From positions 496,001 through 560,000 of the forward strand of contig NZ_RKLO01000003.1 in the NCBI RefSeq assembly GCF_004011825.1: a stretch of 64,000 bases of DNA, written 5' to 3'. Of the stretch, positions 9,001 to 15,825 are shown one piece after another. Positions within the stretch are counted from its first letter, which is position 1. Every line of letters starts with the position of its first letter. Source of the stretch: Rhodococcus xishaensis (GTDB taxonomy: Bacteria; Actinomycetota; Actinomycetes; Mycobacteriales; Mycobacteriaceae). The notes beneath the pieces are model-generated. The model did no database searches. It saw only the letters and a program-made list of their open reading frames with translations, and was not told the origin of the DNA. The position numbers and the translations under genes were made by a program.

Positions 9001-10401
9001 GTTGGCGGCAAAGGCCTTCATCCGATCGGACGTGGTGCGGAAGGCCGAGCCCATTTGACCGATCGCCGGTGAGCGCGCCTCGAGCACGGCGACAGAGGCC
9101 CCGAGTCGGGAGATCGACTGACCACTCGCGGCAGCCAGGGTCGACTGAACGGCCATCTGTTGGCCGAGCCGCTGAAATGCCCCGCCGGCACTGGAGATCG
9201 ATGTAGTGAGCGCGGAACTGAATCCGGTCACCCGGAGGGCGACCAGTGCGGCGGTCGCGATCTGGACCGGGGCGGGTAGATCCTGGAAGAGGTCGACGAC
9301 CTCACTCACACCGGAGATTACCTCCGCAGCACCGCGGGCGAAGAACTCGAGCGGGCCGTCGACGAGTTGGTAGATCTCGAGCCCGAGAGTTTCGGCGGAG
9401 TTGGAGACCGCTTCCATGGCGCCCGGCAGACCCTGCCACCTGGCGGCTGCCACCTCGGCAGCGGTGCCTTCCTTGTCGATTGCGGTCGACATGGCGTCAA
9501 ACCCGGATAGGGCTTGCTCGGCAGCCAACTCGGCCAGGAGCATGGCCTCGGAGCCGAACAAGGTCGCCGCGGCGGCCTGATACATCTCCGGAGACATTCT
9601 CTTGGAAGCTGTCTCGAGCTGCGCGAACAGCGAGGGCAGGCCGACGAATTTCTCTTCGGCGTCGTAGACCGTCAGACCGAGTTCTTCGATCGCCGCCTTG
9701 GCCGGCTTGCCCTGGTCGGCGAGCGCGAGCAGGGCGCTCTCGAGCAGGGCTCCGGAGTCGGAACCGACGATGCCCGCGTTGGCGAACATGGCCAACGCCG
9801 TGGTGGTGTCGGCGACGTCCACGCCGAACTGGTTCGCTACGGTACCTACCTGCTGAAGCGCTTCTGCCACATCAGGAATCGAAGCCGAGCTGGAGTTCGC
9901 CGCGCTAGCAAGGATGTCGGACACCTCTGCGGCGTTCCCAGCATCCAGGCCAAACGCCTGCAGTGCGGCGGACTGGTACTGCGCGGCGTCGGCGGCATCG
10001 ATCTGAGCGGCCGTGGCCAGCTGCAGCGTCCCCTTGGCAGCGGACATCGCCTCGTCGACCGTGAACCCCGCCTTGACCAGGGCGGTCATGGCGTCGGCCG
10101 CCCCCTTGGCGGACACTCCAGGCAGCTGGATGTCCTTGCCGAGTTCCTTGCTCAGCTTGGAAGCCCGGGCCAACTCCTCGGCCGTCGCGCCGGAGACGGC
10201 CTGCATCGAGTTCATGCTGTTGGTGAACTCGTTGCCGATATCGATTACGGCCTTCGCGCCGGCGGCGACGCTGAATTCGACACCGAAGGCGTCACCTAGC
10301 TGCGCGGCCTTGTCCACGGCACCGCGCAGGCCGCCTTCCATCGTCGACAAGAAGCGGCGAGTGTCGGGGACGACCTCGATGTCAATCTGGCCACCGGCCA
10401 T
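6094..10401 (-). CDS. Tail tape measure protein
   Basis: The ATG at 10401 has a GGAGG six bases upstream (1435 residues). The open frame continues upstream to 10722, but that part overlaps the tail-chaperone frame. The N-terminus (MAGGQIDIEVVPDTRRF), the long Ala-rich helical region to about residue 700 with a hydrophobic segment near residue 520 and the Gly/Ser-rich linker near residue 1040 are typical of siphophage tape measures. Near residue 1150 there is an unusual cysteine cluster, CPFCCDGDRSCDC. At roughly 0.15 nm per residue the length would fit a tail of about 200 nm, a rule of thumb only. Confidence 0.92.
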   Translation of the reverse strand: MAGGQIDIEVVPDTRRFLSTMEGGLRGAVDKAAQLGDAFGVEFSVAAGAKAVIDIGNEFTNSMNSMQAVSGATAEELARASKLSKELGKDIQLPGVSAKGAADAMTALVKAGFTVDEAMSAAKGTLQLATAAQIDAADAAQYQSAALQAFGLDAGNAAEVSDILASAANSSSASIPDVAEALQQVGTVANQFGVDVADTTTALAMFANAGIVGSDSGALLESALLALADQGKPAKAAIEELGLTVYDAEEKFVGLPSLFAQLETASKRMSPEMYQAAAATLFGSEAMLLAELAAEQALSGFDAMSTAIDKEGTAAEVAAARWQGLPGAMEAVSNSAETLGLEIYQLVDGPLEFFARGAAEVISGVSEVVDLFQDLPAPVQIATAALVALRVTGFSSALTTSISSAGGAFQRLGQQMAVQSTLAAASGQSISRLGASVAVLEARSPAIGQMGSAFRTTSDRMKAFAANQRSLATTSSGLVAPLRNATSSAANFGAVAGGTAAAGISGMKLAAGGLLTALGGPWMIGIAAAAVAVTSIIGAANSVKEAEEAARKTALEFAAAQRDVGAAFQESGGQIDGDVMTAQVAALDVALNGLKSTAENAPSWWDEQWAFRWDKEEVRNAREMGEAAERTSTALEHLKVDSEVLAEAVAGSDAEFAKFLETLETAPEGGEDAIAFAREQREEFDRMRESAKNLTPGIFDIVESIETLADSSSNAESKASALLTVLDTIAGRDVSLAEAVADYEEKIDELSEVPTEENPINQSLGYGTEGPNSLVVGDNNALNLDLENGRRLQEDLLALREAMVTAALKGEDIDRLFAKNEEAFAARALTYGVDTGQVREWATGLGFDKEAIKLHVALEGGDKVAQDLVAVKNAFDSQPGKKEIEVLAIDEQAENMLRAVGFEVEDIPDSKDVKITADNSLSMASMDAVLARITELDLQDATPEISADDTKFRLTNQEAIDALKSIDESKITPEIELILNKLKEGTEVSLKELQEIDEAKVHPDVKVAIQDALGDAELLSEKLDKAAEQRTAEVKVVVTGDTNGSGDTNGSGDSRSSGSTVGRDGRGYVPGGKAAGGRLPTTGPGTATVDGILGVAASGMPIARVDAGEWIINRGSSERYDRELAAINAGTFPKLPGYAEGGRVNRTQSFPGAESDRECPFCCDGDRSCDCSGSASAANAMPQGQAKRDLTESQAKFDKSKPESPAPQAPSLTMSYTEEELDQRKLERAVERANLRRNEVYADPESTQLDRDDADDALQIAHNNLTEPRGKGSSDSMFTAADPVDLVGNVAKSFVTGYLDDTLGVIGLDSGLGAVGAAITSGASLARYMQEQQQKPATPGSPFQPGMAAQHPFGDVEQVWAAAKEADYRRVMAGSGSGPGGASAWPAFDELAEEVRRLASRPSATYVFHTRDVEENERRVRQINNLNALGAGSRF

Positions 10402-10484
10402 CAGGGCCTCCAAGGTGTGTGTGCCGCAAGGAGCGGTGAGGGCGTGCGGTCGGACGGTCGGTCTCGGTTCGGGCGAACGACCGA

Positions 10485-10964
10485 TCAGTCCCGGCCGAGA
10501 AGTGCGGCGAGCTTGCGCGAGGGGCTCAGCCCCGCCTGCAGTGAGGGTGGGGTGGAATGCTTGGCGACATCGGCGAGGTACTTCTCGACCAGCTTCGCGT
10601 GCGTCTGGGGCGGACGGAGCGCAACGGGTGCGAGCAGTGGGTGGGGCGGCGGCTTGCGGCCGGACGCCTTCCACCGTGCCCGCGCGGCCTTGACCTCGGG
10701 GTCGTCCGGGTCCGTAGTCCACTGCCGGTACTCGGAGCCGAGCCAGTAGTCGTCACGATCGACCAGCATGGCCAGGTTCTCGGCACCCCGAACATCGCGT
10801 GCGTCGTACTCGACTACCCCTGCGGCGAGCTGCGCCACATCGCGCCAGGGAAGTTCCCGTAGCGCGACGCGCAAGTCCAGCTGGTAGTACCGGCGGAAGC
10901 CGGTCAGGGCTGCGCCCCAGCCATCCCGGTGTAGGAGGCAGGCAAGGGCGCGACAATTTCCCCC
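10485..10964 (-). CDS. Tail assembly chaperone, frameshift extension
   Basis: This frame has no ATG or GTG start near its beginning, and it stays open upstream into the end of the first chaperone gene. It reads GWGAALTGFRRYYQLDLRVA just after the shift region; such an aromatic stretch is usual at the start of the second chaperone segment. The expected product is a fusion of the first chaperone (from 11359) with this segment, about 290 residues, made by a -1 ribosomal shift. Both forms normally coat the tape measure during tail assembly. A TTG at 10874 could serve as an independent start but has no good ribosome site. Confidence 0.75.
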   Translation of the reverse strand, partial: GGNCRALACLLHRDGWGAALTGFRRYYQLDLRVALRELPWRDVAQLAAGVVEYDARDVRGAENLAMLVDRDDYWLGSEYRQWTTDPDDPEVKAARARWKASGRKPPPHPLLAPVALRPPQTHAKLVEKYLADVAKHSTPPSLQAGLSPSRKLAALLGRD

Positions 10965-11359
10965 TCGGTGAGACCGCTCATTTCGAACACCTTGTTGAGC
11001 AGCGCAGAGCAGTGGGTGACCGAGAGTTCGGCCAAGGCCTGCAACAACTCCGAAGCGACTTCACCGACGATGATCTCGAGAGCGGCGTCCAACCGGGTCG
11101 CAGCGACGTGCGCCATGAAGCGGACCGCCTCCTCGCCGGTGAACGAGCGCCGGATATCGACGTCGATCCCGCGGAAGGTCGCCTGGATCGGCTCGAGACT
11201 CTCGGTATCGAGCACGGACAGTAGGTCGAATCGGTTGGCCTCGGCCTCGGGGGTGGCGGCCGGACCCCCCGCAGGCGCATCCGGGGCCGGATGAGCCGTG
11301 CGGGAGGCGGCCTTTCGCGGGGCGGCCTTCTTCGCCGCCGTCTTTCGGGTGCCTGGCAT
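10904..11359 (-). CDS. Tail assembly chaperone, short form
   Basis: The 151 residues begin with a basic Lys/Ala-rich tail (MPGTRKTAAKKAAPRKAA) followed by a linker and a helical domain (FDLLSVLDTESLEPI onward). It sits between the major tail protein and the tape measure, the canonical place of the G-type chaperone. Its end overlaps the -1 frame that encodes the longer G-T form. It binds the tape measure and recruits tail tube subunits in studied siphophages. The basic N-terminal tail is longer than usual for this class. Confidence 0.8.
   Translation of the reverse strand: MPGTRKTAAKKAAPRKAASRTAHPAPDAPAGGPAATPEAEANRFDLLSVLDTESLEPIQATFRGIDVDIRRSFTGEEAVRFMAHVAATRLDAALEIIVGEVASELLQALAELSVTHCSALLNKVFEMSGLTEGEIVAPLPASYTGMAGAQP
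10957..10967 (-). promoter_or_regulatory. Probable -1 programmed frameshift site
   Basis: The sense strand reads GAG GGG GAA ATT in the short-form frame. A run of five G (964 down to 960 of 10 kb) lets a Gly-tRNA on GGG re-pair with GGG one base back, after which the -1 frame is open to 10485. It is not a perfect X-XXY-YYZ heptamer, so a P-site slip is suggested. The exact site could also lie a few codons downstream near the CCGGGA at 10922-10927. Confidence 0.5.
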
Positions 11360-11390
11360 GTGGTGCTACTCCGTTCGTATGCGGATCGGG

Positions 11391-11951
11391 TTAGTTGGCG
11401 AGGGGGTCGAAGCTGGTCAGCGGGATGACCTTGTCGAGGGCGAGGAGTTCGAACTCGAAGCCGTCGAGAGATTCCCCGCCGAAAACACGCGGCGGCGGGG
11501 TCGTCAGGGTGACCCTGCTGCAGTAGAAGCCTGCGGAGCCCTCGTCGTCACGGAGGATGAACATCGCTGCGAAGTCCTCGTCGTCGCCCGGGTTCCACTG
11601 GAAGACGCCGGTGGCCGTTTCGGCGATGTCACCGCCCTGCAGGGCGGTCAGCACGGTGGCCTTCGAGTAGTCAGTGGCGCGCAGCTTGATCCGCTCCTCG
11701 AGGGTGCCCTTGACCGCCTTGTACGGGGCCGCACGCCGGTTCCACACCGGCAATGTCTTCAGATCACGGCTGGGGTTGACCTCGAATCCGGCCTCGATGC
11801 CGCCGAACGCATCCCAGGCGACCACAGGATCGGAGCCGGTTACCGGTGCGATGGCGAAAGGGTCCTCGGGCATCGCCGTGCCGGCCGCCGCGCGGTAGAC
11901 GTCGCCGTCGAGCCAGACGTAGGCCTTGTTGGGATCTGCGTGAGTGCTCAC
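11391..11951 (-). CDS. Major tail tube protein
   Basis: The GTG at 11951 has an AGGAGG eight bases upstream, giving 186 residues; the longer in-frame reading to 12029 lacks such a site. The sequence (VWLDGDVYRAAAGTAMPED at the start, FEVNPSRDLKTLPVWNRR in the middle) follows the pattern of actinophage tail tube proteins, with alternating beta strands and a C-terminal strand FEFELLALDKVIP. It lies between the tail terminator and the chaperone genes, as expected. There is no Ig-like decoration domain. It would form the stacked hexamer rings of the tail tube. Confidence 0.8.
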   Translation of the reverse strand: MSTHADPNKAYVWLDGDVYRAAAGTAMPEDPFAIAPVTGSDPVVAWDAFGGIEAGFEVNPSRDLKTLPVWNRRAAPYKAVKGTLEERIKLRATDYSKATVLTALQGGDIAETATGVFQWNPGDDEDFAAMFILRDDEGSAGFYCSRVTLTTPPPRVFGGESLDGFEFELLALDKVIPLTSFDPLAN

Positions 11952-12060
11952 AATTAGTTCCTCCTGATCTGGGCTCACGAAAGTAGTGAGCGCATGGGGA
12001 GCCCCACCCCGGGCACGCCAGGCAGGCACCCGGGGTGGGACATTCTGGGGCGCGCTGCTC

Positions 12061-12519
12061 CTATTGGCGGGGGGCGCGCATCTTCAACTCCACGCGAGCG
12101 ACCGCGCGGAACAAGGGGAAGTCAATACCGCGCTGGGTGTCGACCATCGTGATCGGCCCGTCCACCCACCGGCCCGACCAAGCCGACCCGCGGAACTCGA
12201 TCGCTCGGGCGCGGCCGACGAGTTGACCCGCCATCGCCGCGATATCCCAGGCGAGTTCTTCCGGATCGGTTGTGCCGCCCAGGATCTCGATCTTCGGTGC
12301 CCAGGCGTTGATCTGGACGAGGGGTTTACGGAGCATCGGATCGACACCGACATTGCCGGGAGCCGCGAGGGTCACGTAAGGCCCGCTGATCGGGTCCGGC
12401 ACGTTCCGCGTCGAGATCGATGTGCCGGGAACCAGATCGGTGAACTCCGGTCTCGACAGCAGGAACTGCCGAACAGCGCCCGGCGCGAACGGGATCGACG
12501 TTGTCATCGACGAAGTCAT
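12061..12519 (-). CDS. Tail terminator / tail completion protein
   Basis: The 152 residues start at the ATG at 12519, 3 bases after the preceding stop. The opening FAPGAVRQFLLSRPEF resembles tail terminator proteins of the lambda gpU / HK97 gp10 neighbourhood. The C-terminus has strands RVELKMRAP. Its position, just before the major tail gene, supports a role in ending tail growth and joining tail to head. Assignment is by position and small size. Confidence 0.65.
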   Translation of the reverse strand: MTSSMTTSIPFAPGAVRQFLLSRPEFTDLVPGTSISTRNVPDPISGPYVTLAAPGNVGVDPMLRKPLVQINAWAPKIEILGGTTDPEELAWDIAAMAGQLVGRARAIEFRGSAWSGRWVDGPITMVDTQRGIDFPLFRAVARVELKMRAPRQ

Positions 12520-12522
12520 CCG

Positions 12523-12834
12523 CTATCTCCTGCCTTTCGATCGCCGCCCGTCGTAGCGACCGTACTGACGCGCAGCGTCGGTCAGGGCCGCGTGGGCTGA
12601 TGTCTCGCTGGTGCCGAATTCGTTGACCATTGCGTCCGGGTCGCCGTCGACGACGAACACCCGATCATGGTCCACTTCGACCGCGATCCCGTCCCGGTCG
12701 TCACCCGCGTGGACGAGGGCCGCGGCGCGCGCGCCCTCGGCGATCTGCTCGGCGATCTCCCGTCGCGCCTTGGCGGAGGCACGGCGGGCTTCACGGGCAG
12801 CGATGTCACGGAAGACCCGTGCCCGTGCCGGCAC
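12523..12834 (-). CDS. HK97 gp10-like tail connector protein
   Basis: The GTG at 12834 lies 2 bases after the preceding stop, giving 103 residues. A charged helix (AAREARRASAKARREIAEQI) is followed by a beta region ending NEFGTSETSAHAALTDAAR, the motif in which HK97 gp10-type proteins carry E(Y/F)GT and a C-terminal helix. Such proteins act at the head-tail joint. Its place between stopper and terminator agrees. Confidence 0.65.
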   Translation of the reverse strand: MPARARVFRDIAAREARRASAKARREIAEQIAEGARAAALVHAGDDRDGIAVEVDHDRVFVVDGDPDAMVNEFGTSETSAHAALTDAARQYGRYDGRRSKGRR

Positions 12835-12836
12835 GG

Positions 12837-13019
12837 TCAGTCCTTCAGGGTGGCGGTCTTCGCACGGGCGATGCCACCACCCGCCGGGACCGCCCTGCCT
12901 GCCGTGGGCTTGTCCTGCTTGTGGTTCTGGTAGGCGCGGGATCCGCGTGCAGCCCAATGGTTGCGCCCGCCTTCGGTGTACTCGACGCCATCGTTGTCGT
13001 GGCCGGCTTTCCTAGCCAT
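12837..13019 (-). CDS. Small basic connector-region protein
   Basis: The 60 residues are rich in Lys, Arg, Gly and His (MARKAGHDNDGVEYTEGGRN). The ATG at 13019 follows the stop of the stopper gene by a few bases. No family is recognised. Small proteins at this place in actinophage genomes are usually conserved but uncharacterised. It is co-directional and tightly packed with its neighbours, which supports its being translated. Confidence 0.55.
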   Translation of the reverse strand: MARKAGHDNDGVEYTEGGRNHWAARGSRAYQNHKQDKPTAGRAVPAGGGIARAKTATLKD

Positions 13020-13024
13020 GTTGG

Positions 13025-13399
13025 TTACTCCTTCATGTCGGAAACCATCCGCACGTTTGCGGCGATATAGGCGGGACGACGAGAGCCACTGGCCATGCGC
13101 CGCTGCCTGGGTCGGCCCTGGATCCGGTAGATCGCCCCGTCGGCGTCCCGGAAAGCATCCTTCGATGTGGGCAACGGTTCGATGCCGGGATCGAGCAGCA
13201 GTACGTAGGAGCTGACGACGTGACCCGCGGTGAACTCGGTGTTGCCGACAGCCGAAGCCGGTGACAGTTGACGCTGCTGCAGCAGTCCCGTCCACGGAAC
13301 CTCCGTCGGAGGGGAGGGAAACAAGTTGCCGGTCGACGGGTCTTGCACCGTTTCGTTCTCGACCAGCAGCGTCCACGCCTCTGGAAGCGGCTTCATCAT
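13025..13399 (-). CDS. Head-tail connector, stopper-like
   Basis: The 124 residues start with ATGATG at 13399/13396, overlapping the stop of the adaptor gene. Beta-rich character (TLLVENETVQDPSTGNLFP, then YVLLLDPGIEPL) fits the Gp9/stopper type head closure proteins that plug the portal channel after DNA packaging. The assignment rests on order (portal, adaptor, this gene, gp10-like, terminator). Confidence 0.6.
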   Translation of the reverse strand: MMKPLPEAWTLLVENETVQDPSTGNLFPSPPTEVPWTGLLQQRQLSPASAVGNTEFTAGHVVSSYVLLLDPGIEPLPTSKDAFRDADGAIYRIQGRPRQRRMASGSRRPAYIAANVRMVSDMKE

Positions 13400-13788
13400 C
13401 CGATCCTGATCGTGAACGCGTCCGACGAGGCCACATCTGTGCGATCGATCAACTCGTCGATCTCGTCGTCGGTGAAGTAGACCAGGGACGGGCTCGCCGC
13501 GGCCTCATAGTCCGTCGAGACCTCCGGATACTGCTGCCGCCGTACCCTGATCCCGGTCCGGAACGTATCCAAGGCGCGAATGACCGCGAACGCGGCCGTC
13601 CCGACCACCAGTTCCTTCGACAACTCCTGCGAGTCCACGCGCTCGTCCAGACGCGGCACCTTGTTGCGCAGTTTCGCTTGCGCGATGCCGATGAACCGCT
13701 GGATCTGGTCGGTCTCCGCGACGCTGTAGGTCTCCCCGGAGATCGCTTCGATGTCGTCGATCTCGACAAGCGGCAACAGTGCGCTCAT
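13396..13788 (-). CDS. Head-tail adaptor
   Basis: The ATG at 13788 overlaps the portal stop by four bases (ATGA). The 130 residues form the helical bundle typical of HK97 gp6 / Gp19-Gp15-Gp42 adaptors, with DDIEAISGETYSVAETDQIQ at the N-terminus and an Arg-rich middle (FRTGIRVRRQQYPEVSTDY). It would bind under the portal. In nearly all siphophages the protease, scaffold and capsid genes separate portal from adaptor; here nothing does. Confidence 0.7.
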   Translation of the reverse strand: MSALLPLVEIDDIEAISGETYSVAETDQIQRFIGIAQAKLRNKVPRLDERVDSQELSKELVVGTAAFAVIRALDTFRTGIRVRRQQYPEVSTDYEAAASPSLVYFTDDEIDELIDRTDVASSDAFTIRIG

Positions 13789-15203
13789 TCCTGGTCTCCC
13801 TTCAGATCGACGCCTTCGCGAAGCTCCTCGGCCGCAGACGAGAGCATCGGATCTACAGACTCTTGCTCGAAGTACCTACGCTCACGGTCCTTTCGAGCTT
13901 CGTCCCAGCCGAGCTCATCCCACGAGCCCTCTCGAGAGAGGACCGGGGTGTTGCCGTTGAGTTTGACGATCGCGTCGGCCTCCTCGGCCTTCGTCGGGGT
14001 CGCCGGGTCGCGCCACTCGAACGCGATGGCCTTGCCGGCCTCCGGCCACTGCCCGGTCCGCACCCGCTCATACAGGGCGAGCACCCAGCCGAGCCCGACC
14101 CCGACCTCGTCGTTCTTCTCTTCGGCGTTCTCGATCAGCCGTGACTCGTCCGCGCGGATCGCACCCTCGGCGGCCGGGTTCGCGGTGTTCTGGCCGAAGT
14201 AGCGGAACGGCAGCCCGGTCACCGACGAGGCGAGCGTCGCATAGTGGTTCGTGGTGTCGTGGAAGTTCTTCAGATCCGAGGGGGTGAACTGGCCGACCTT
14301 CACCTTGTCCGGTGAGGCCTGGTTCGCCCAGATCGCTGTGTAGTAGGACTGCCACACGGGGATCGGGCTGCCGTCCTTGTCGACGAAGTCACCCCGGGAC
14401 ATGCCCAGAACCCACTTCTGTGGCACCGAATGGGTTTCCAGCGCAACCTGTAGGTTCGTCAGCGCGCGGGCGGCCGCATCCGTCAGCGGAATCAGGTCCT
14501 TGAGTTCGGACACGCCATCCCATCGGGCGAGGCGGCGACGGTTCAGGAACAGCACAACCGGAACCCGACCGAGACCGTGCTCGTCGACGCCGTTGTCTCC
14601 CCCGACTGTGTCGACCTCCCAGCCCTTGCGTCCCGCGACGACCTGAACAGTCTTGTCCGGCAAAAAAAGTGTGCCGACTCGGGTCCCGTCCTCGGTGTGG
14701 TACTGCCGGAACGCGGCATCCATCCGCCGACGGCGCTGGTCGATCAGACACGACATCTGGGTGGGCGATTCCACCGACATCAGCGGATGCTCATCGTCGT
14801 CCTCGTTGGCCCCCACGGTCATGAAGCAACGCCCGTACACCATCTTCTCGGTGTTCAGCAGCCGGATCTCCGAGGTGAGGTTGTTCGCATCGAACCCCTC
14901 CTGCAGCGCCGCGGCAGCCTCGAGTGCCTTCTTCTTCGACGACTGTCCGCGCATGATGATCGATTTCGGCTTCTGCCGCCGTGCCACCTCGGTGACGTAG
15001 GTGCGGGGCCAGTTCACCACCGTCTCGAATACTTGCAACTCGGGCGGGACCGCGATGCCGATGTGCTCGAGCCGCTGATCGCCCTCGAAATAGGCGTCGT
15101 TCAGCTTGTCGAGTGGGGCGCTCCGGCGCAGCTTCGCGCTCATCTGGGCGATCATGTCCCGCTCGTCGTCGGACAGGGCGGAACGCAACAGTGGAGCAGT
15201 CAA
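13785..15203 (-). CDS. Portal protein, SPP1 gp6-type
   Basis: The 472 residues carry the features of phage portals of the SPP1 gp6 group: an N-terminal helical wing (DKLNDAYFEGDQRLEHIGI), a central region LIPLTDAAARALTNLQVALE, the channel-lining region SSVTGLPFRYFGQNTANP and helical GAIRADESRLIENAEEKND. Typical length is 450-520, so it looks complete. It forms the ring through which DNA is packaged. It follows the terminase nuclease gene by 16 bases and overlaps the adaptor by 4. Confidence 0.9.
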   Translation of the reverse strand: MTAPLLRSALSDDERDMIAQMSAKLRRSAPLDKLNDAYFEGDQRLEHIGIAVPPELQVFETVVNWPRTYVTEVARRQKPKSIIMRGQSSKKKALEAAAALQEGFDANNLTSEIRLLNTEKMVYGRCFMTVGANEDDDEHPLMSVESPTQMSCLIDQRRRRMDAAFRQYHTEDGTRVGTLFLPDKTVQVVAGRKGWEVDTVGGDNGVDEHGLGRVPVVLFLNRRRLARWDGVSELKDLIPLTDAAARALTNLQVALETHSVPQKWVLGMSRGDFVDKDGSPIPVWQSYYTAIWANQASPDKVKVGQFTPSDLKNFHDTTNHYATLASSVTGLPFRYFGQNTANPAAEGAIRADESRLIENAEEKNDEVGVGLGWVLALYERVRTGQWPEAGKAIAFEWRDPATPTKAEEADAIVKLNGNTPVLSREGSWDELGWDEARKDRERRYFEQESVDPMLSSAAEELREGVDLKGDQE

Positions 15204-15219
15204 CAGGTGCCCCTCCTTT

Positions 15220-15825
15220 TCAGAAGCAGAACATGCGGGTGTCGGAGTCTTCGATCCAGCCGGACTCTCGGGCGTCGGCAGCGGCCTCGTGGGCGAGGAT
15301 CGATGCCATCGCCGGGTCGATCTTCTGGTGATCGGCCGGCTTGCCGAGGATGTACTTCTGTCCCGGCTTGGCGACCTTCCGGCAGTTCGCCATTGCCGTT
15401 GCGGTCAGCGGGCAGCCGTCCTGGCTGATGCGGCCCGTCGCCAGGTCCATCTCGAATCGTCTGATCGCGTCGTACATCGATCCGATCCGGTTCGTGGGCC
15501 ACTCGAGCACGTGCTCGTCGCCGTGCCTGAGCGACCAGTCGCCGATTTCCGAGTACCAGTCTTGCGGATCGCAGTACATGCGAGCGACAGCGAACGTCGA
15601 GAAGAGCTCGTCGACGGCCGCGTCTACCTCCCCACGCGGGATCTGGCCACCCCACTCGGCAGGGTTCCAGATCGTCGGCCGTCGATCCGGCCCGTAGCGG
15701 GGCGTGAACTGTTGCCCGTCCAGGGTTTCGGCACGAATCACGGTCCAGTCGTTGTTCTCCGACCCGTCGAACCCGAGGCAAACTCTGGTGCCCGGGTCGG
15801 GGCTAGGAAGCCAGATCGGCGGCAT
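15220..15825 (-). CDS. Large terminase, nuclease domain as separate ORF
   Basis: The ATG at 15825 has a GGGAGG six bases upstream on the sense strand, and the ORF (201 residues) overlaps the end of the ATPase ORF by 23 bases in another frame. It has the RNase H-like terminase nuclease pattern: VCLGFDGSENNDWTVI (first acidic strand), YCDPQDWYSEI (second Asp) and a C-terminal region with DHQKIDPAMA and DARESGW. It cuts concatemeric DNA at the start and end of packaging. In most phages this is fused to the ATPase. Either two subunits assemble, or a frameshift joins them. Confidence 0.8.
   Translation of the reverse strand: MPPIWLPSPDPGTRVCLGFDGSENNDWTVIRAETLDGQQFTPRYGPDRRPTIWNPAEWGGQIPRGEVDAAVDELFSTFAVARMYCDPQDWYSEIGDWSLRHGDEHVLEWPTNRIGSMYDAIRRFEMDLATGRISQDGCPLTATAMANCRKVAKPGQKYILGKPADHQKIDPAMASILAHEAAADARESGWIEDSDTRMFCF

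Noticed and set aside
10402-10722. N-terminal extension of the tape measure protein
   Set aside because: The extension overlaps the frameshifted chaperone frame and its sequence is Arg/Pro-rich noise; the ATG at 10401 has a good GGAGG.
11391-11951. The 186-residue protein as a small major capsid protein
   Set aside because: Its place between tail terminator and chaperone genes, its strand pattern and its size fit a tail tube protein, not an HK97-fold capsid.
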